Part shown: positions 46,468 through 56,390 of the stretch, one piece after another
Position numbering within the stretch: position 1 is the first letter of the stretch
Layout: each line of letters begins with the position of its first letter
Source: Ferrimonas kyonanensis DSM 18153
Lineage (GTDB): Bacteria; Pseudomonadota; Gammaproteobacteria; Enterobacterales; Shewanellaceae
NCBI RefSeq assembly: GCF_000425405.1
Contig: NZ_KE384367.1
Location: 80,749-144,748 of the forward strand
Direction: 5' to 3'
Length of the DNA stretch: 64,000 bases
The notes under the pieces: model-generated
What the model was told of the DNA's origin: nothing
The model's input: only the letters and a program-made list of their open reading frames with translations
Databases searched by the model: none
Program-made: the position numbers and the translations under genes

Positions 46468-46589
46468 TTTTTCCTGTGTATGAAGATCCGTTAAACTGAC
46501 GCCATCTTAGCCTGTTTTGTTTGCGAAACTGGTCGGCTTTCCCTATACAGCGTTACAATGGCGACAAAAGAGCGACAGTGAGACCCAGC

Positions 46590-48545
46590 GTGACTCCCAT
46601 CCTTCCCGCCAAACTGGATTGGCGCGATTCCGACACTCCGGTATCGATCGAATACGACGATGTGTACTTCTCCACCGTGGACGGCATCGACGAAACTCAG
46701 TATGTGTTCCTGAAACATAACGGGTTTCCCGAGAGATTTATAGCCCACCCCCACACCACTCTGGTGGTGGCGGAAACCGGCTTTGGCACCGGCCTGAACC
46801 TGTGCCTGCTGTGGCAGGCCTTTCGCCAATTCCGTCAGGCGCACCCACAGGCCCGCTGCCGACGGCTGCATTTTGTCAGCATGGAGAAACACCCGGTCAC
46901 CGACGCCGACCTGCGCCGGGCCCACAAATACTGGCCACAGTTGCAGCATCAGACCCGACAACTGCAGCAGGCCTACCCCGCCCCGATCGGCGGATGTCAT
47001 CGCATGGAGTTCGACCAGGGCGAGGTGGTGGTCGACCTGTGGCTGGGGGACGTCAACGAGATTCTGCCATCGATGGTAACGGACAACAGCGGCCTGTTCG
47101 ATGCCTGGTTTCTCGATGGCTTCACGCCGAGCAAAAATCCCGCCATGTGGCAACCCGAACTGTACACTCAGATGGCCAGGCTCAGCCGTCACCAGGCCAC
47201 CTACGCCACCTTTACCGCTGCCGGGCACGTACGCCGCGGGCTGGAACGCGTTGGCTTTTCGGTCACCAAGGACCATGGCTACGGCGTCAAGCGCGAGATG
47301 ATCAGCGGCCAGCTATTGAACGCCAAGCCCGTCGCCAAAACCGTCTCCGAAGTGGCCATCGTCGGTGCCGGTGTGGCGGCGGCACACCTGGCCCTTAGCC
47401 TGGTTCAGCGAGGCATTCGTGTCACCCTGTACAGCCAGGGCCAGGCCAGTGCCGATGGCGCCTCGGGCAACCGTCAGGGGGCCATCTATCCACTGATGAA
47501 CCTGGCCGAGGATGGGCTAAGTCAGCTGTACCAACAAGGCTTCCTCCTCAGCCGCCAGCGCCTCAACCGCACCGTGGCGGCCGGGCATAGCATCGACCAT
47601 GACTGGTGCGGTGTGGTTCAGCTAGGTCAGAACGACAAAGATCAGGCCAAACTGGCCAAAGTGGCGACCGCGGGCTTTCCGCCAGAACTGGTGCACGGCA
47701 TCGACCGCCAGCAGGCCAGCCACATTGCCGATCTGCCGCTGGACCGGGGCGGGCTGTTCTTTCCCTTCGGCGGTTGGGTCGCTCCAAACCAGTTGATTCC
47801 GGCACTGCTCGCGCAGGCCGGTCAACTGGGACAACTGCAGTGCCACTATGACCACCCATTGAGATCGCTGACCGCCAGCGACAACGGCTGGCAACTGGAT
47901 TTTCACAATGGCCAGCAAACCCACCATGACCAGGTCGTGATCGCCATGGGGCACCAGAGCCACCAGTTGGCACAAACTGCGCCACTGCCCATTCAGGCGG
48001 TTCGAGGCCAGATCAGTGCCCCCCAAACCACCCCAAGGCTGAACCAGCTAAAAACCGTGCTGTGCGCCGACGGCTACCTGATCCCACAACTGCAGGGACG
48101 GCTCACCAGTGGCGCCAGTTTCGTTAAGCGCAATAGTGATAGCCGTTGGCAGCAACAGGATGTGGCGGAGATTCGCCAGCGCATGCACGCCAGTTTTGGT
48201 CAGTGCGGCTGGGCCCAAGAGTTGATGTTTGATGACAGCGGCCGCGCCGCCGTGCGCGGCTCGGTACGGGACCACTTTCCTCTGGCCGGCCCGGTTCCGG
48301 ATTGGCCGCAGATCATCGACCGACAGTCACAACTGCGCCAGCAGCCACTGCCCTCCCAGCCCGGGCTGCACCTGCTGGCCGGACTGGGCTCACGAGGACT
48401 GTGCAGTGCCGCGCTGATGGCCGAATCGGTGGTTTCCAGCCTGTGCGCCGAACCCAGGCCCATCGATCAGGCGCTGCTGGCGCGCGTGGTTCCGGGACGC
48501 TTCTGGCAGCGGCGGCTGAACAAAGGCCATCCGGTTCCGGAATAA
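46590..48545 (+). CDS. mnmC: MnmC, bifunctional tRNA mnm5s2U modification enzyme
   Basis: 651 residues from GTG 46590 (begins TPILPAKLDW); a TTG 69 bases upstream would add residues with no family counterpart. The N-terminal methyltransferase has the SAM site VVAETGFGTGLNLCLLW. The C-terminal FAD oxidase has AIVGAGVAAAHLALSLVQRG and the C-terminal LLAGLGSRGLCSA. It converts cmnm5(s2)U to nm5 and then mnm5(s2)U at tRNA wobble position 34. Convergent with yfcL through a shared terminator. Confidence 0.95.
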   Translation: MTPILPAKLDWRDSDTPVSIEYDDVYFSTVDGIDETQYVFLKHNGFPERFIAHPHTTLVVAETGFGTGLNLCLLWQAFRQFRQAHPQARCRRLHFVSMEKHPVTDADLRRAHKYWPQLQHQTRQLQQAYPAPIGGCHRMEFDQGEVVVDLWLGDVNEILPSMVTDNSGLFDAWFLDGFTPSKNPAMWQPELYTQMARLSRHQATYATFTAAGHVRRGLERVGFSVTKDHGYGVKREMISGQLLNAKPVAKTVSEVAIVGAGVAAAHLALSLVQRGIRVTLYSQGQASADGASGNRQGAIYPLMNLAEDGLSQLYQQGFLLSRQRLNRTVAAGHSIDHDWCGVVQLGQNDKDQAKLAKVATAGFPPELVHGIDRQQASHIADLPLDRGGLFFPFGGWVAPNQLIPALLAQAGQLGQLQCHYDHPLRSLTASDNGWQLDFHNGQQTHHDQVVIAMGHQSHQLAQTAPLPIQAVRGQISAPQTTPRLNQLKTVLCADGYLIPQLQGRLTSGASFVKRNSDSRWQQQDVAEIRQRMHASFGQCGWAQELMFDDSGRAAVRGSVRDHFPLAGPVPDWPQIIDRQSQLRQQPLPSQPGLHLLAGLGSRGLCSAALMAESVVSSLCAEPRPIDQALLARVVPGRFWQRRLNKGHPVPE

Positions 48546-48573
48546 AAAAAGGAGGCGCCGGCCTCCTTTTTTT
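48544..48573. terminator. bidirectional terminator between mnmC and yfcL
   Basis: GGAGGC (48551-48556) / GCCTCC (48561-48566), loop GCCG, with A and T runs on either side. Confidence 0.92.
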
Positions 48574-48850
48574 AGTGTCCGAGTTGCTGCAACCGCTGCA
48601 GCAACTGAAGCCAGGCCTGGCGCACCAAATTCAGATCATCCGGCGCCAGTTCTGTGCTGGCTGCGCTGATGCGCTTCTCCATGTCTTCCGACAACAGGCT
48701 AAGCAATTGCGGCTGCTGTTCATCCAGCTCATTAAGGCTCAGTGCCAAGTGCCCCTGCAGGTAGCCACTGGCAAACACCTGGTCGTCGGTGCCCTGCTCG
48801 ACCATTTCGGTCATCCACTGGTCGGCCTGTTGTTCTAACCTGTCTAACAT
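48572..48850 (-). CDS. yfcL: YfcL family protein
   Basis: 92 residues, acidic and helical, no signal peptide. It matches the small YfcL family by size, sequence feel (LDRLEQQADQWMTEMVEQG; FASGYLQGHLALS) and position beside mnmC/fabB and epmC as in E. coli. Function unknown. Last gene of the prmB-to-yfcL minus-strand run. Confidence 0.8.
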   Translation of the reverse strand: MLDRLEQQADQWMTEMVEQGTDDQVFASGYLQGHLALSLNELDEQQPQLLSLLSEDMEKRISAASTELAPDDLNLVRQAWLQLLQRLQQLGH

Positions 48851-48860
48851 TCACCCTATC

Positions 48861-49973
48861 CTACGTTAACCGGTACAGTACTTCATCGTGAAAGCCGGTG
48901 ATGATGGGATACCAACCGGCCAGCTGAGCGTCCAGCTCAGGGTCGCCAGTATCTGCGATCATCGGCCTTCCCTCAAGCGCTTTCAGCTTCGATTTGGTGG
49001 CCAGAATTAGAATGTTGTCGCGACCGATGGCGCGTATTACCTCGGGGCTGAGCTGCTGGTTGCCCCGGCCAAACAGGTGGCCCTGGCCCCCGATCAGGGT
49101 CACCACCAGTCGACTGGGCACCTCAGCAACCAACTTAAGTAACTGAGCAGCTGTCAGATCCCGGCCAATAAGCTGGCCATCGCGCACCACATCAACCCCG
49201 AGCAGAGTGTTGTCCAACCCCTGCATCGCCATGGCGGCGGCCACCGTGGAACCGGAGCCCATCACAAACTGTCCCCCCTCCTCCATCCGCTCCTGCAAAT
49301 CGGCACAGATGTCATCCAGTACCAGTTCATCCACTTCGACGCCCCCCATTTTCACCGCCTGAACAAACTGCAGTGCTTCGGGAATCCGCATCTCACCATA
49401 ATGACGAGCCTGCACCCGCCCCTGACGAAATGCCGCTTCATCGATGTCACGCACTTCGGCCATCATGGTGCTCACCAGCTCGCCCCGGCTCATCATCGCC
49501 ACCACCTCGCCGCTGGCTTTGGGAGTAATGCCGTAAACACCGGAATGAATCTTCACCCCCGCCGGCACCCCCAGTACCGGCTGCCGCTCGCCCACCACCG
49601 AACAGATGTCGCGGGCGGTGCCGTCACCGCCGGCAAACAACAGCAAGTCGACGCCGTGTTCCATCATCGCCCGCGTGGCCGCTTGGGTATCCGCCGCCTC
49701 ACTGTCATCACCACTGCGATAAAGGCAATGGTGGGGAATCCCCAGCCCGGTAAGCAGATCTCCCCCCATGGCCCCGCCGGCGGCGACCCAGTCAATGGCG
49801 GGCCACTGCGACTGGCACGCGTTCAGTGCCGCGGCCATTCGCTGCTGTGCCTTGGGGATCGCCCCCAGGGCCAGCGCCTGTTGGCTTACATTGTCGCTGC
49901 CTTTCAGGGCGACACTGCCCCCCAGTCCAGCCACGGGATTGATAATGACTCCGAGTCGAAATGGTCGATTCAT
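48861..49973 (-). CDS. ATP-NAD kinase-like protein
   Basis: 370 residues from ATG 49973, which has GAGG six bases upstream. The diacylglycerol/NAD kinase signature is LLLFAGGDGTARDICSV, and LGVIINPVAGLGGSVALKG is the phosphate-binding N-terminus. It belongs to the longer ATP-NAD kinase group sometimes annotated with acetoin catabolism genes (AcoX-like), distinct from housekeeping NadK. The true substrate is not established. It starts eight bases after the epmC stop; co-conservation with epmC and yfcL is typical of Shewanella relatives as I recall. Confidence 0.82.
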   Translation of the reverse strand: MNRPFRLGVIINPVAGLGGSVALKGSDNVSQQALALGAIPKAQQRMAAALNACQSQWPAIDWVAAGGAMGGDLLTGLGIPHHCLYRSGDDSEAADTQAATRAMMEHGVDLLLFAGGDGTARDICSVVGERQPVLGVPAGVKIHSGVYGITPKASGEVVAMMSRGELVSTMMAEVRDIDEAAFRQGRVQARHYGEMRIPEALQFVQAVKMGGVEVDELVLDDICADLQERMEEGGQFVMGSGSTVAAAMAMQGLDNTLLGVDVVRDGQLIGRDLTAAQLLKLVAEVPSRLVVTLIGGQGHLFGRGNQQLSPEVIRAIGRDNILILATKSKLKALEGRPMIADTGDPELDAQLAGWYPIITGFHDEVLYRLT

Positions 49974-49980
49974 CCTTGCC

Positions 49981-50508
49981 TCAAAACTCAAACCGCTGGG
50001 TTGACAGCGCCGGTGTACGGTAGTGACGACGAACGTCTTCGATTAACGCTCCCGCCCGTGGCGGAAATCCCTGAACCAGATAGCGGCGCGCCTGCGTCTG
50101 CACCTTGAGCTGAAAGGCGCGGCGATCCACCTCTATGCCTCCCAGGTTGTCGACACTGACATTGAATCGGCGTCCCGCCGCCAGATGCAGGGCCCACTCG
50201 ATGGCCTGAGGCTTCACCTCGACTCGCTCAAACTCCGCTTGCTGCTGTGCATCACGACCATCGGGGTGATACCAGTAGCCGTAATCCAGCCGCAGTCGGC
50301 GCGTTGGCCCAGCCAGGGTCCAGTGCGCCAGTTCGTGCAGGGCACTGGAGAAGAAACCATGAGCAAAAAAGATACGGTGGAAAGGACACTGCTCGTCGGC
50401 TGGCAGGTAGAGGGGTTCGCTGCCCTGATCGATAAGCCGGGTATTAAACTGCTTACCCAGGCCCTGATTAAACAGTCGAATCAGCACCTGGTTCTGATTG
50501 TTGCTCAC
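49981..50508 (-). CDS. epmC: EpmC, elongation factor P hydroxylase
   Basis: 175 residues from GTG 50508; the frame stays open further upstream but only inside the MFS gene, and the family begins near here. The signature is FAHGFFSSALHELAHW with the HExxH-like metal ligands, then DYGYWYHPDGRDAQQQAEFE and EVKPQAIEW, very close to E. coli EpmC (YfcM). It hydroxylates the beta-lysyl-lysine of EF-P. The start lies 41 bases inside the end of the upstream MFS gene. Confidence 0.92.
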   Translation of the reverse strand: MSNNQNQVLIRLFNQGLGKQFNTRLIDQGSEPLYLPADEQCPFHRIFFAHGFFSSALHELAHWTLAGPTRRLRLDYGYWYHPDGRDAQQQAEFERVEVKPQAIEWALHLAAGRRFNVSVDNLGGIEVDRRAFQLKVQTQARRYLVQGFPPRAGALIEDVRRHYRTPALSTQRFEF

Positions 50509-51676
50509 CTCGCGATTCCATCCTCTTGTTGTCGTGCAATCCCTTAAACCCCAGCGCAACCAGCAAAGCCGTCGTGGCCAGCCCCATGGCCAGCCACCAG
50601 ATCTGCTCGGGTTGGCGCAACCACAACTGACCACTGAAATACACCCCCAAAGCCCCGCCGCCACTGAAGGACAGGCTGCGATAGAGCGCTTGCACCCGCC
50701 CCTGAATACCGGGACGGAACTCATGGTGAATAAACTGCATGGCGCAGACATGGGCCAGAGAGAAACTGGCCGCATGCAGCAAGTTAGCTGGCAATTGACC
50801 CAAGGGAGAACTCATTTCGGCAGTCAGATACCAGCGCAGTATTGCCAGCATACCACAGGCGATCATCAGCCATTCCAATGACACTCGCTTTAGTAACCGA
50901 GGGGTCAGTGTGAACAGCGCCATCTCTGCCACAACACCGGAAGCCACCAGCATGCCTGCGACCCCCTCGCCGATCCCCAAGGATTGCAAATAGAGCACAT
51001 AGAAGCCGTAAAAGGCGCCATGGCTGGCATTGAGACAGAAGGCAAACAGCATAAAGGTGCCGACCCGAAGCCAGTTGACGCCACCCCAGTTATCGACGTG
51101 GGCCTGGCGAGTCTCCTCGTCACTGCCCCTGAGCGGCAGGGCAAAGAGCAGCATGACCACCAGCAGTCCACAACCGACCCAGGGCATCAGGGTGACACTC
51201 CAGCGCTCGAACAAGCCGCCGGCCAACATCACCATCAGCAGAAATCCCAAACTGCCCCAGGTCCTGATTCGGCTGTAGAACTCGACCCGGGGGCGAAGGG
51301 CGCTGAGGGTCAATACCTCCAACTGGGCCAGGATGCCACTCCAACTGGCACCAAACAGCAACAGGGCGACGGCCGTGGGCCAGAAGCCCTCGGCAACAAA
51401 CAGGCCGGCAAATCCCAGCAATGACAACCCCACCCCCAGCTTGATCATCAGGGTGCGTCGCCCATACCGATCGGCCAGGGTGGCCCACAAGTAGGGGGCA
51501 ATCATGGCAATGGCCATCTTTGCCGCCATCAGGGTGCCAATGTCAGAAACGGAGAAGCCTCGGAGCTTCAGAAACACCGCCATAAAGGGCACGGTCAACG
51601 CCTGCATGGCAAAATAGAACAGGTAGTTGGCTGCCAGGAACCGCCGTTGAGGCAGCCAGAATCCGTCGTTTCTCAT
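50468..51676 (-). CDS. MFS transporter, copy B of a tandem pair
   Basis: About 402 residues from ATG 51676. Twelve membrane helices with the N-terminal [19 protein letters not shown] and the cytoplasmic loop-2/3 motif LADRYGRRTLM (MFS motif A). It belongs to the MFS_1-like group related to phenylpropionate/LacY-type symporters by its N-terminus. Strikingly similar over its length to the next gene upstream (shared [48 protein letters not shown]), so it is a tandem duplicate. Substrate unknown. Confidence 0.87.
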   Translation of the reverse strand: MRNDGFWLPQRRFLAANYLFYFAMQALTVPFMAVFLKLRGFSVSDIGTLMAAKMAIAMIAPYLWATLADRYGRRTLMIKLGVGLSLLGFAGLFVAEGFWPTAVALLLFGASWSGILAQLEVLTLSALRPRVEFYSRIRTWGSLGFLLMVMLAGGLFERWSVTLMPWVGCGLLVVMLLFALPLRGSDEETRQAHVDNWGGVNWLRVGTFMLFAFCLNASHGAFYGFYVLYLQSLGIGEGVAGMLVASGVVAEMALFTLTPRLLKRVSLEWLMIACGMLAILRWYLTAEMSSPLGQLPANLLHAASFSLAHVCAMQFIHHEFRPGIQGRVQALYRSLSFSGGGALGVYFSGQLWLRQPEQIWWLAMGLATTALLVALGFKGLHDNKRMESRGEQQSEPGADSTV

Positions 51677-51704
51677 TCTCACAGGCAAAGGTTACCGACC
51701 TGGA

Positions 51705-52907
51705 TTAGGCCGTGGACTCCGTGCAGGACTGCGGTTGCTGCTGTTGGTCTTCCGCGATCCGCTTATTGTACCCCAGGCTTTGAGACAGCAGCGCCATCAC
51801 CAACGACAGCGCCGCCAAGGCCATCGCCAGTTGCCACACCCGTTCCGGGTGCTGTTGCCACAAATGGCCACTGAGGTAGATTCCCAGGGCGCCACCACCA
51901 CTAAAGGCCAGGCTGCCGTACAGCGCCTGCATTCGCCCCTGAATGCCGGGCTTGAACTCGTGATGAATAAACTGCATGGCACAGGCATGGGCCAGGGCAA
52001 AACTGGCGGCATGCAGCAGTTGCGCCGGCAACTGCCCGGCGACCGTGGTCATCTGCGAAGTCAGATACCAACGCAACAGGGCCAGGGCCCCACAGAGGAT
52101 CATCAGCCGATCCAAGGCAATTCGTCGCAACAACCGCGGCATCAAGGCAAACAGCGCCACTTCCGCCATCACCCCACACGCCAGCAGCACCCCGGCCATG
52201 GACTCGCTGATCCCCAGGGTCTGAAGGTACAGCACGTAAAACCCGTAGTAGCCGCCATGGCTGGCATTGAGGCTGAAAGCAAACGCCAGATAGAGGCCGA
52301 CTCTGGGCCAGTGAATGCCGGACCAGTCCGCGGACTGACGCTGCGGTTGTTCTCCGGCACCACGCAAAGCCAGGGTAAAACCGATCATCGCCGCCAGCAG
52401 CGCCACCCCCAGCCAGGGCAACAATCCGGCATCCCAGCGTTCGAACGCCCAACCGGCGGCAACCACCATCAACAGGTAGCCGACACTGCCCCAACTGCGA
52501 ATCTTACTGTAGAGTTCGGTTCGAGGTTTCAAAGAGCTGAGCGTCAGCACCTCCAATTGAGCCAAAATGCCACTCCAGCTAAAGCTGAATGCCATCAAGG
52601 CCAGCGCCGTCTGCCAAAAACCCTGGGCAATAAACAGTGCGGCGAAACCGGCCAACGCCAGAGCCACCCCCAGCTTGGCCACTAAGGCACGGCGACCGCT
52701 GTAGTCGGCCAACGATGCCCACAAGTAGGGGGACACCATGGCGGTGGTCATCTGTGCCGCCATCAGGGTGCCGATCTCCGGCGCCGAGAAACCACGCAGA
52801 TCCAGGTAGATGCCCATGAAGGGCACAGTCAGCCCTTGCATGGCGAAATAGAACAGGTAGTTTGCAGCCAACAGCTGTCGCTGTGGCTGCCAGAAGTTCA
52901 AGGTCAT
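51705..52907 (-). CDS. MFS transporter, copy A of a tandem pair
   Basis: 400 residues, twelve membrane helices. The start overlaps the aroC stop by four bases (ATGA). The same family and most of the same residues as copy [67 protein letters not shown]. In E. coli the position between aroC and epmC holds mepA and yfcA, so these genes occupy a variable slot in a conserved operon. Substrate unknown. Confidence 0.88.
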   Translation of the reverse strand: MTLNFWQPQRQLLAANYLFYFAMQGLTVPFMGIYLDLRGFSAPEIGTLMAAQMTTAMVSPYLWASLADYSGRRALVAKLGVALALAGFAALFIAQGFWQTALALMAFSFSWSGILAQLEVLTLSSLKPRTELYSKIRSWGSVGYLLMVVAAGWAFERWDAGLLPWLGVALLAAMIGFTLALRGAGEQPQRQSADWSGIHWPRVGLYLAFAFSLNASHGGYYGFYVLYLQTLGISESMAGVLLACGVMAEVALFALMPRLLRRIALDRLMILCGALALLRWYLTSQMTTVAGQLPAQLLHAASFALAHACAMQFIHHEFKPGIQGRMQALYGSLAFSGGGALGIYLSGHLWQQHPERVWQLAMALAALSLVMALLSQSLGYNKRIAEDQQQQPQSCTESTA

Positions 52908-54004
52908 TGATCGTTCATCGACAGAGTCGGGGTAGACACGGTCACGGCACCATTCTGGCCGCGTTGACGCAGGGCGTGATCCATCAGGGTGATCGCCATC
53001 ATCGCCTCGGCGATGGGTACCGCACGAATGCCGACACAGGGATCGTGACGGCCCTTGGTCACCATCTCGGTGGCCTTACCCTCGACATCGATGCTGTTAC
53101 CCGGCACCATGATCGAGGAGGTAGGCTTGAGAGCCAGGTGGGCGATCACCGGCTGGCCGCTGCTGATCCCCCCCAGTACACCACCGGCATGGTTGCTGGC
53201 AAACCCCTCCGGCGTCATCTCGTCCCGGTGCTCGCTGCCCTGCTGCTCAACCACGTCAAAACCATCGCCAATGGCGACCGCCTTAACCGCATTGATGCTC
53301 ATCAGGCTGTGGGCCAGATCCGCATCCAAGCGGTCAAACACCGGCTCACCCAGCCCGACCGGTACCCCGGTGGCCACCACCGTCACCTTGGCTCCGATGG
53401 AATCTCCCCGCTTCTTCAGATCCCGCATATACTGATCCAGCTCATCCAGCTTGGTCACATCCGGAAAGAAGAACGGGTTGTTTTCCACCTGGGTCAGGTC
53501 CACCTGCTTCGCCTTAATCGGTCCTAGCTGTGACAGGTAGGCCCGCACCTCGATGCCGTACGCCTGAGCCAGGTACTTCTTGGCAATGGCCCCGGCCGCG
53601 ACCCGCATGGCGGTCTCCCGCGCCGAACTGCGGCCCCCGCCGCGATAGTCACGGACACCGTACTTGTGATGGTAGGTGTAGTCGGCATGACCCGGACGGA
53701 ACACCTGGGAGATGGCCGAATAGTCTTTGCTGCGCTGATCGGTGTTTTCGATGACCAGGCCGATGGGGGTACCCGTGGTCTTGCCTTCAAAGACCCCGGA
53801 TTGAATCTTAACCTCGTCGGCTTCCCGGCGGGCGGTGGTATAACGGGAGCTGCCCGGGCGACGGCGATCCAGATCCAGTTGCAGATCCGCTTCGCTCAGT
53901 TCAATCCCCGGGGGGCAACCATCAACAATGGCCCCCAACGCCAGCCCATGGCTCTCACCATAGGTGGTTACGGTAAACAGTTTTCCTATTGTATTGCCAG
54001 CCAT
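52904..54004 (-). CDS. aroC: chorismate synthase
   Basis: 366 residues. Signatures are [22 protein letters not shown] at the N-terminus, [23 protein letters not shown], and GGISSGQPV. Converts EPSP to chorismate with reduced FMN, the branch point of aromatic amino acid, folate and quinone synthesis. Follows prmB by 29 bases. Confidence 0.98.
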   Translation of the reverse strand: MAGNTIGKLFTVTTYGESHGLALGAIVDGCPPGIELSEADLQLDLDRRRPGSSRYTTARREADEVKIQSGVFEGKTTGTPIGLVIENTDQRSKDYSAISQVFRPGHADYTYHHKYGVRDYRGGGRSSARETAMRVAAGAIAKKYLAQAYGIEVRAYLSQLGPIKAKQVDLTQVENNPFFFPDVTKLDELDQYMRDLKKRGDSIGAKVTVVATGVPVGLGEPVFDRLDADLAHSLMSINAVKAVAIGDGFDVVEQQGSEHRDEMTPEGFASNHAGGVLGGISSGQPVIAHLALKPTSSIMVPGNSIDVEGKATEMVTKGRHDPCVGIRAVPIAEAMMAITLMDHALRQRGQNGAVTVSTPTLSMNDQ

Positions 54005-54033
54005 CGCGTTGGGGCTCTCCCTCTTGTCAGTAA

Positions 54034-54954
54034 TTAAAAGCTGTCCTGGTGCTCCACCAGTTGTTCCCGAGTCAGGGCGAATACGCCGTCGCCGCCATTT
54101 TCAAACTCGAGCCAGGTAAAGGGGACGCTGCTCATCTCTTGCGCCAGCGCCACCCAGGAGTTGCCCACCTCAACGATCAGGACACCGTTGTCGTTCAGGT
54201 GGTCGGCCGCTTCCCGCAAGATTCGACGGGTGAGATCCAGACCATCAACGCCGGACGCCAGGCCCAGCTCAGGTTCATGGTGGAACTCTTCGGGAAGATC
54301 CGACATATCCTCGCTGTCCACATAGGGTGGATTGGACACAATAAGGTCATATTTCTGACCAGGCAAGGCATCAAAACAGTCAGACTGAATCGGGAAAACA
54401 CTGTGCAGGGCGCCGTGGCGCTCAATATTGATCTGAGCCACGTCCAACGCATCGCTGCTGATGTCGACCGCGTCCACTTCCGCTTCCGGGAACGCGTAGG
54501 CACAGGCGATGGCGATGCAGCCCGAACCGGTGCACATATCCAGGATCCGGTTAACCGGCTTGTTGTACATCCAGGGGGTAAACTGCTTATCAATCAGTTC
54601 GGCGATGGGCGACCGCGGCACCAACACTCGCTCGTCGCAGTAGAACTCCAGGCCGGCAAACCAGGCACTGTTGGTCAGATAAGGCACCGGAGTGCGCTCA
54701 TGCACACGGCGAATCACCATTTCGGCAATCTTCTGCTTTTCACTGCTGGTCAGGCGGGCCCGGCGAACTTCGTGGCCCAGCTCCAACGGCAGGTGCAGAG
54801 CATGCAGCACCAAGGCCACCGCCTCATCCCAGGGATTGTCGGTACCGTGGCCATAATAGATGCCGGCATCATTGAAACGGCTGACCGACCAACGCAACAT
54901 GTCTTCGATGGTATGCAGCTCGGTGACCGCTTCATCAATAAAAATTTTATCCAC
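54034..54954 (-). CDS. prmB: PrmB, ribosomal protein uL3 glutamine methyltransferase
   Basis: 306 residues. The SAM-binding core is [20 protein letters not shown], and the Gln-methyltransferase signature NPPYVD is in [13 protein letters not shown]. The N-terminal helical region ([18 protein letters not shown]) is that of PrmB rather than PrmC, as is the position immediately before aroC. Methylates Gln150 of uL3 during 50S assembly. First gene of the minus-strand operon. Confidence 0.96.
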   Translation of the reverse strand: MDKIFIDEAVTELHTIEDMLRWSVSRFNDAGIYYGHGTDNPWDEAVALVLHALHLPLELGHEVRRARLTSSEKQKIAEMVIRRVHERTPVPYLTNSAWFAGLEFYCDERVLVPRSPIAELIDKQFTPWMYNKPVNRILDMCTGSGCIAIACAYAFPEAEVDAVDISSDALDVAQINIERHGALHSVFPIQSDCFDALPGQKYDLIVSNPPYVDSEDMSDLPEEFHHEPELGLASGVDGLDLTRRILREAADHLNDNGVLIVEVGNSWVALAQEMSSVPFTWLEFENGGDGVFALTREQLVEHQDSF

Positions 54955-55075
54955 CAGATAAATCCTGTCTGTCTCTACTGCGCCACATTGTAAACCCTAT
55001 CGCGTTAAAGATCTGATCTATCTGTTCCCTGCCCTGCATCGCTTTTGCCACGATGATTGGGTTAAAATGCCGTCC

Positions 55076-55603
55076 ATGAGTAAAGACAATCAAAAAGGGT
55101 CGTTTGCCGAGATGATGTCGGGGGTCAAGCCCCTGAGTCAGGACAAACACCATCACCCCAAAGCCGCCCCGAAACGCATTCAGGTGGAGGAGAAGCAGCA
55201 GCGGCAGCTTGCCGACAGCTACTTTTCTGATGAATTCCAACCGGCCATGCCCGACAGTGGTCCAGTCCGCTATCTGCGCCAGGGCGAAGACCCGTTCGAA
55301 CTGAAAAAGCTGAGACGGGGCGATTACCCTCCGGAGATGATGCTGGATCTGCACGGCTACCGTACACAGGAAGCCCGGTTTGAGTTAATCGCCTTGATTG
55401 AAGAGTGCAAAAAACACCACGTGCATTGTGCCTGCATTATGCATGGCATCGGCAGCGGTGTGCTCAAGCAGCAGATCCCAAGCTGGCTGGCCCAGCACCC
55501 GGAGGTGATCGGCTATCACCAGGCACCACTGGAGTGGGGAGGCAATGGCGCCTTACTGGTACTGGTGGATATCGGCTCAGAGGACGGCGGGCACCGTCGG
55601 TGA
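55076..55603 (+). CDS. smrB: SmrB, Smr-domain ribosome-rescue endonuclease
   Basis: 175 residues from ATG 55076 (an ATG three codons upstream is also possible). A basic N-terminal tail with SYFSDEFQP is followed by the Smr domain: LDLHGYRTQEARFELIALI and HGIGSGVLKQQIPSWLAQHP. In E. coli SmrB cleaves mRNA between collided ribosomes. Divergent from prmB as in E. coli. Its last 27 bases overlap the convergent sixA gene. Confidence 0.94.
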   Translation: MSKDNQKGSFAEMMSGVKPLSQDKHHHPKAAPKRIQVEEKQQRQLADSYFSDEFQPAMPDSGPVRYLRQGEDPFELKKLRRGDYPPEMMLDLHGYRTQEARFELIALIEECKKHHVHCACIMHGIGSGVLKQQIPSWLAQHPEVIGYHQAPLEWGGNGALLVLVDIGSEDGGHRR

Positions 55604-56053
55604 CTGCAGAGCCAGCAAACGGCCACTGCCGTCACTGACCTCCACCGAGGCCACGGCGGCAGTGGCAAACAGCGGCGGCTCAATGCCGGCAACGAACTCG
55701 CGCAGTAGATAAGCCAGCAGGGGCATATGGGCCACCACCAGCACCGCATCGGTGGCACTCAGTTCGGCATGTGCCGCAATCACATCATGGCTCACGCCGG
55801 GATCGGCATTGGGCACCAGTTCATCCAGAGTGATCACCTCGACGTCCTCGGGCAGCGACGCTTGCAGACAGCGCCAACTTTGCTGGGCACGGACATAGGG
55901 GCTGACCAGCACCAACCGGCAGTCACCAAGCTCTCTGGCCAGTCGGGCCCCCATGTGCAGAACCTCTCTCTGACCGAGATCGGTCAGGTTCCGCTGACTG
56001 TCTACCGTGGCGTCAAATCCGGCTTCGCCATGACGCATCAAATAAAAACGCAT
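55577..56053 (-). CDS. sixA: SixA, phosphohistidine phosphatase
   Basis: 158 residues of the histidine phosphatase family. The catalytic RHG motif is in FYLMRHGEAGF; a second His lies in VVAHMPLLAYLLREF. In E. coli SixA dephosphorylates NPr of the nitrogen phosphotransferase system. Convergent with smrB with a 27-base overlap. Confidence 0.93.
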   Translation of the reverse strand: MRFYLMRHGEAGFDATVDSQRNLTDLGQREVLHMGARLARELGDCRLVLVSPYVRAQQSWRCLQASLPEDVEVITLDELVPNADPGVSHDVIAAHAELSATDAVLVVAHMPLLAYLLREFVAGIEPPLFATAAVASVEVSDGSGRLLALQSPTVPAVL

Positions 56054-56390
56054 GCTAACCCCAAAAAGTCATCCATTCCGTCGGCTTAACCCGGCGGCTG
56101 TATCTTGCCGAAACGATCCGATTCGATGTTCTGGAAGCGGGCATTGTATAGAAAGCCCGCTGCAAAGTTAACCACCCTTCGGCAGGGCCGGCTATCGGAA
56201 AAAAGACATCACGTAACAAAGTGATATCTTTTGGTTTTCACCGCAAAAAAGGTTTAAGCTAACAAAAATCATACGTACGCAGCCAGCTTTAACTAGGCTT
56301 ATAACTACCACAAAAAGCACCTAGATTGCCCAACGTTGTCTCCGGCGCAATACCCAAAGCTCGGCCGTACGCCTATAGGATTCAACATTG
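56054..56390. other. 337-base intergenic region between divergent sixA and the M16 peptidase gene
   Basis: No gene seen. The right half is AT-rich and should hold the M16 peptidase promoter, but no pair of hexamers stands out. TTGGTT (56231-56236) with a TTTAAG-like -10 17 bases on is the best, and weak. Confidence 0.45.
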
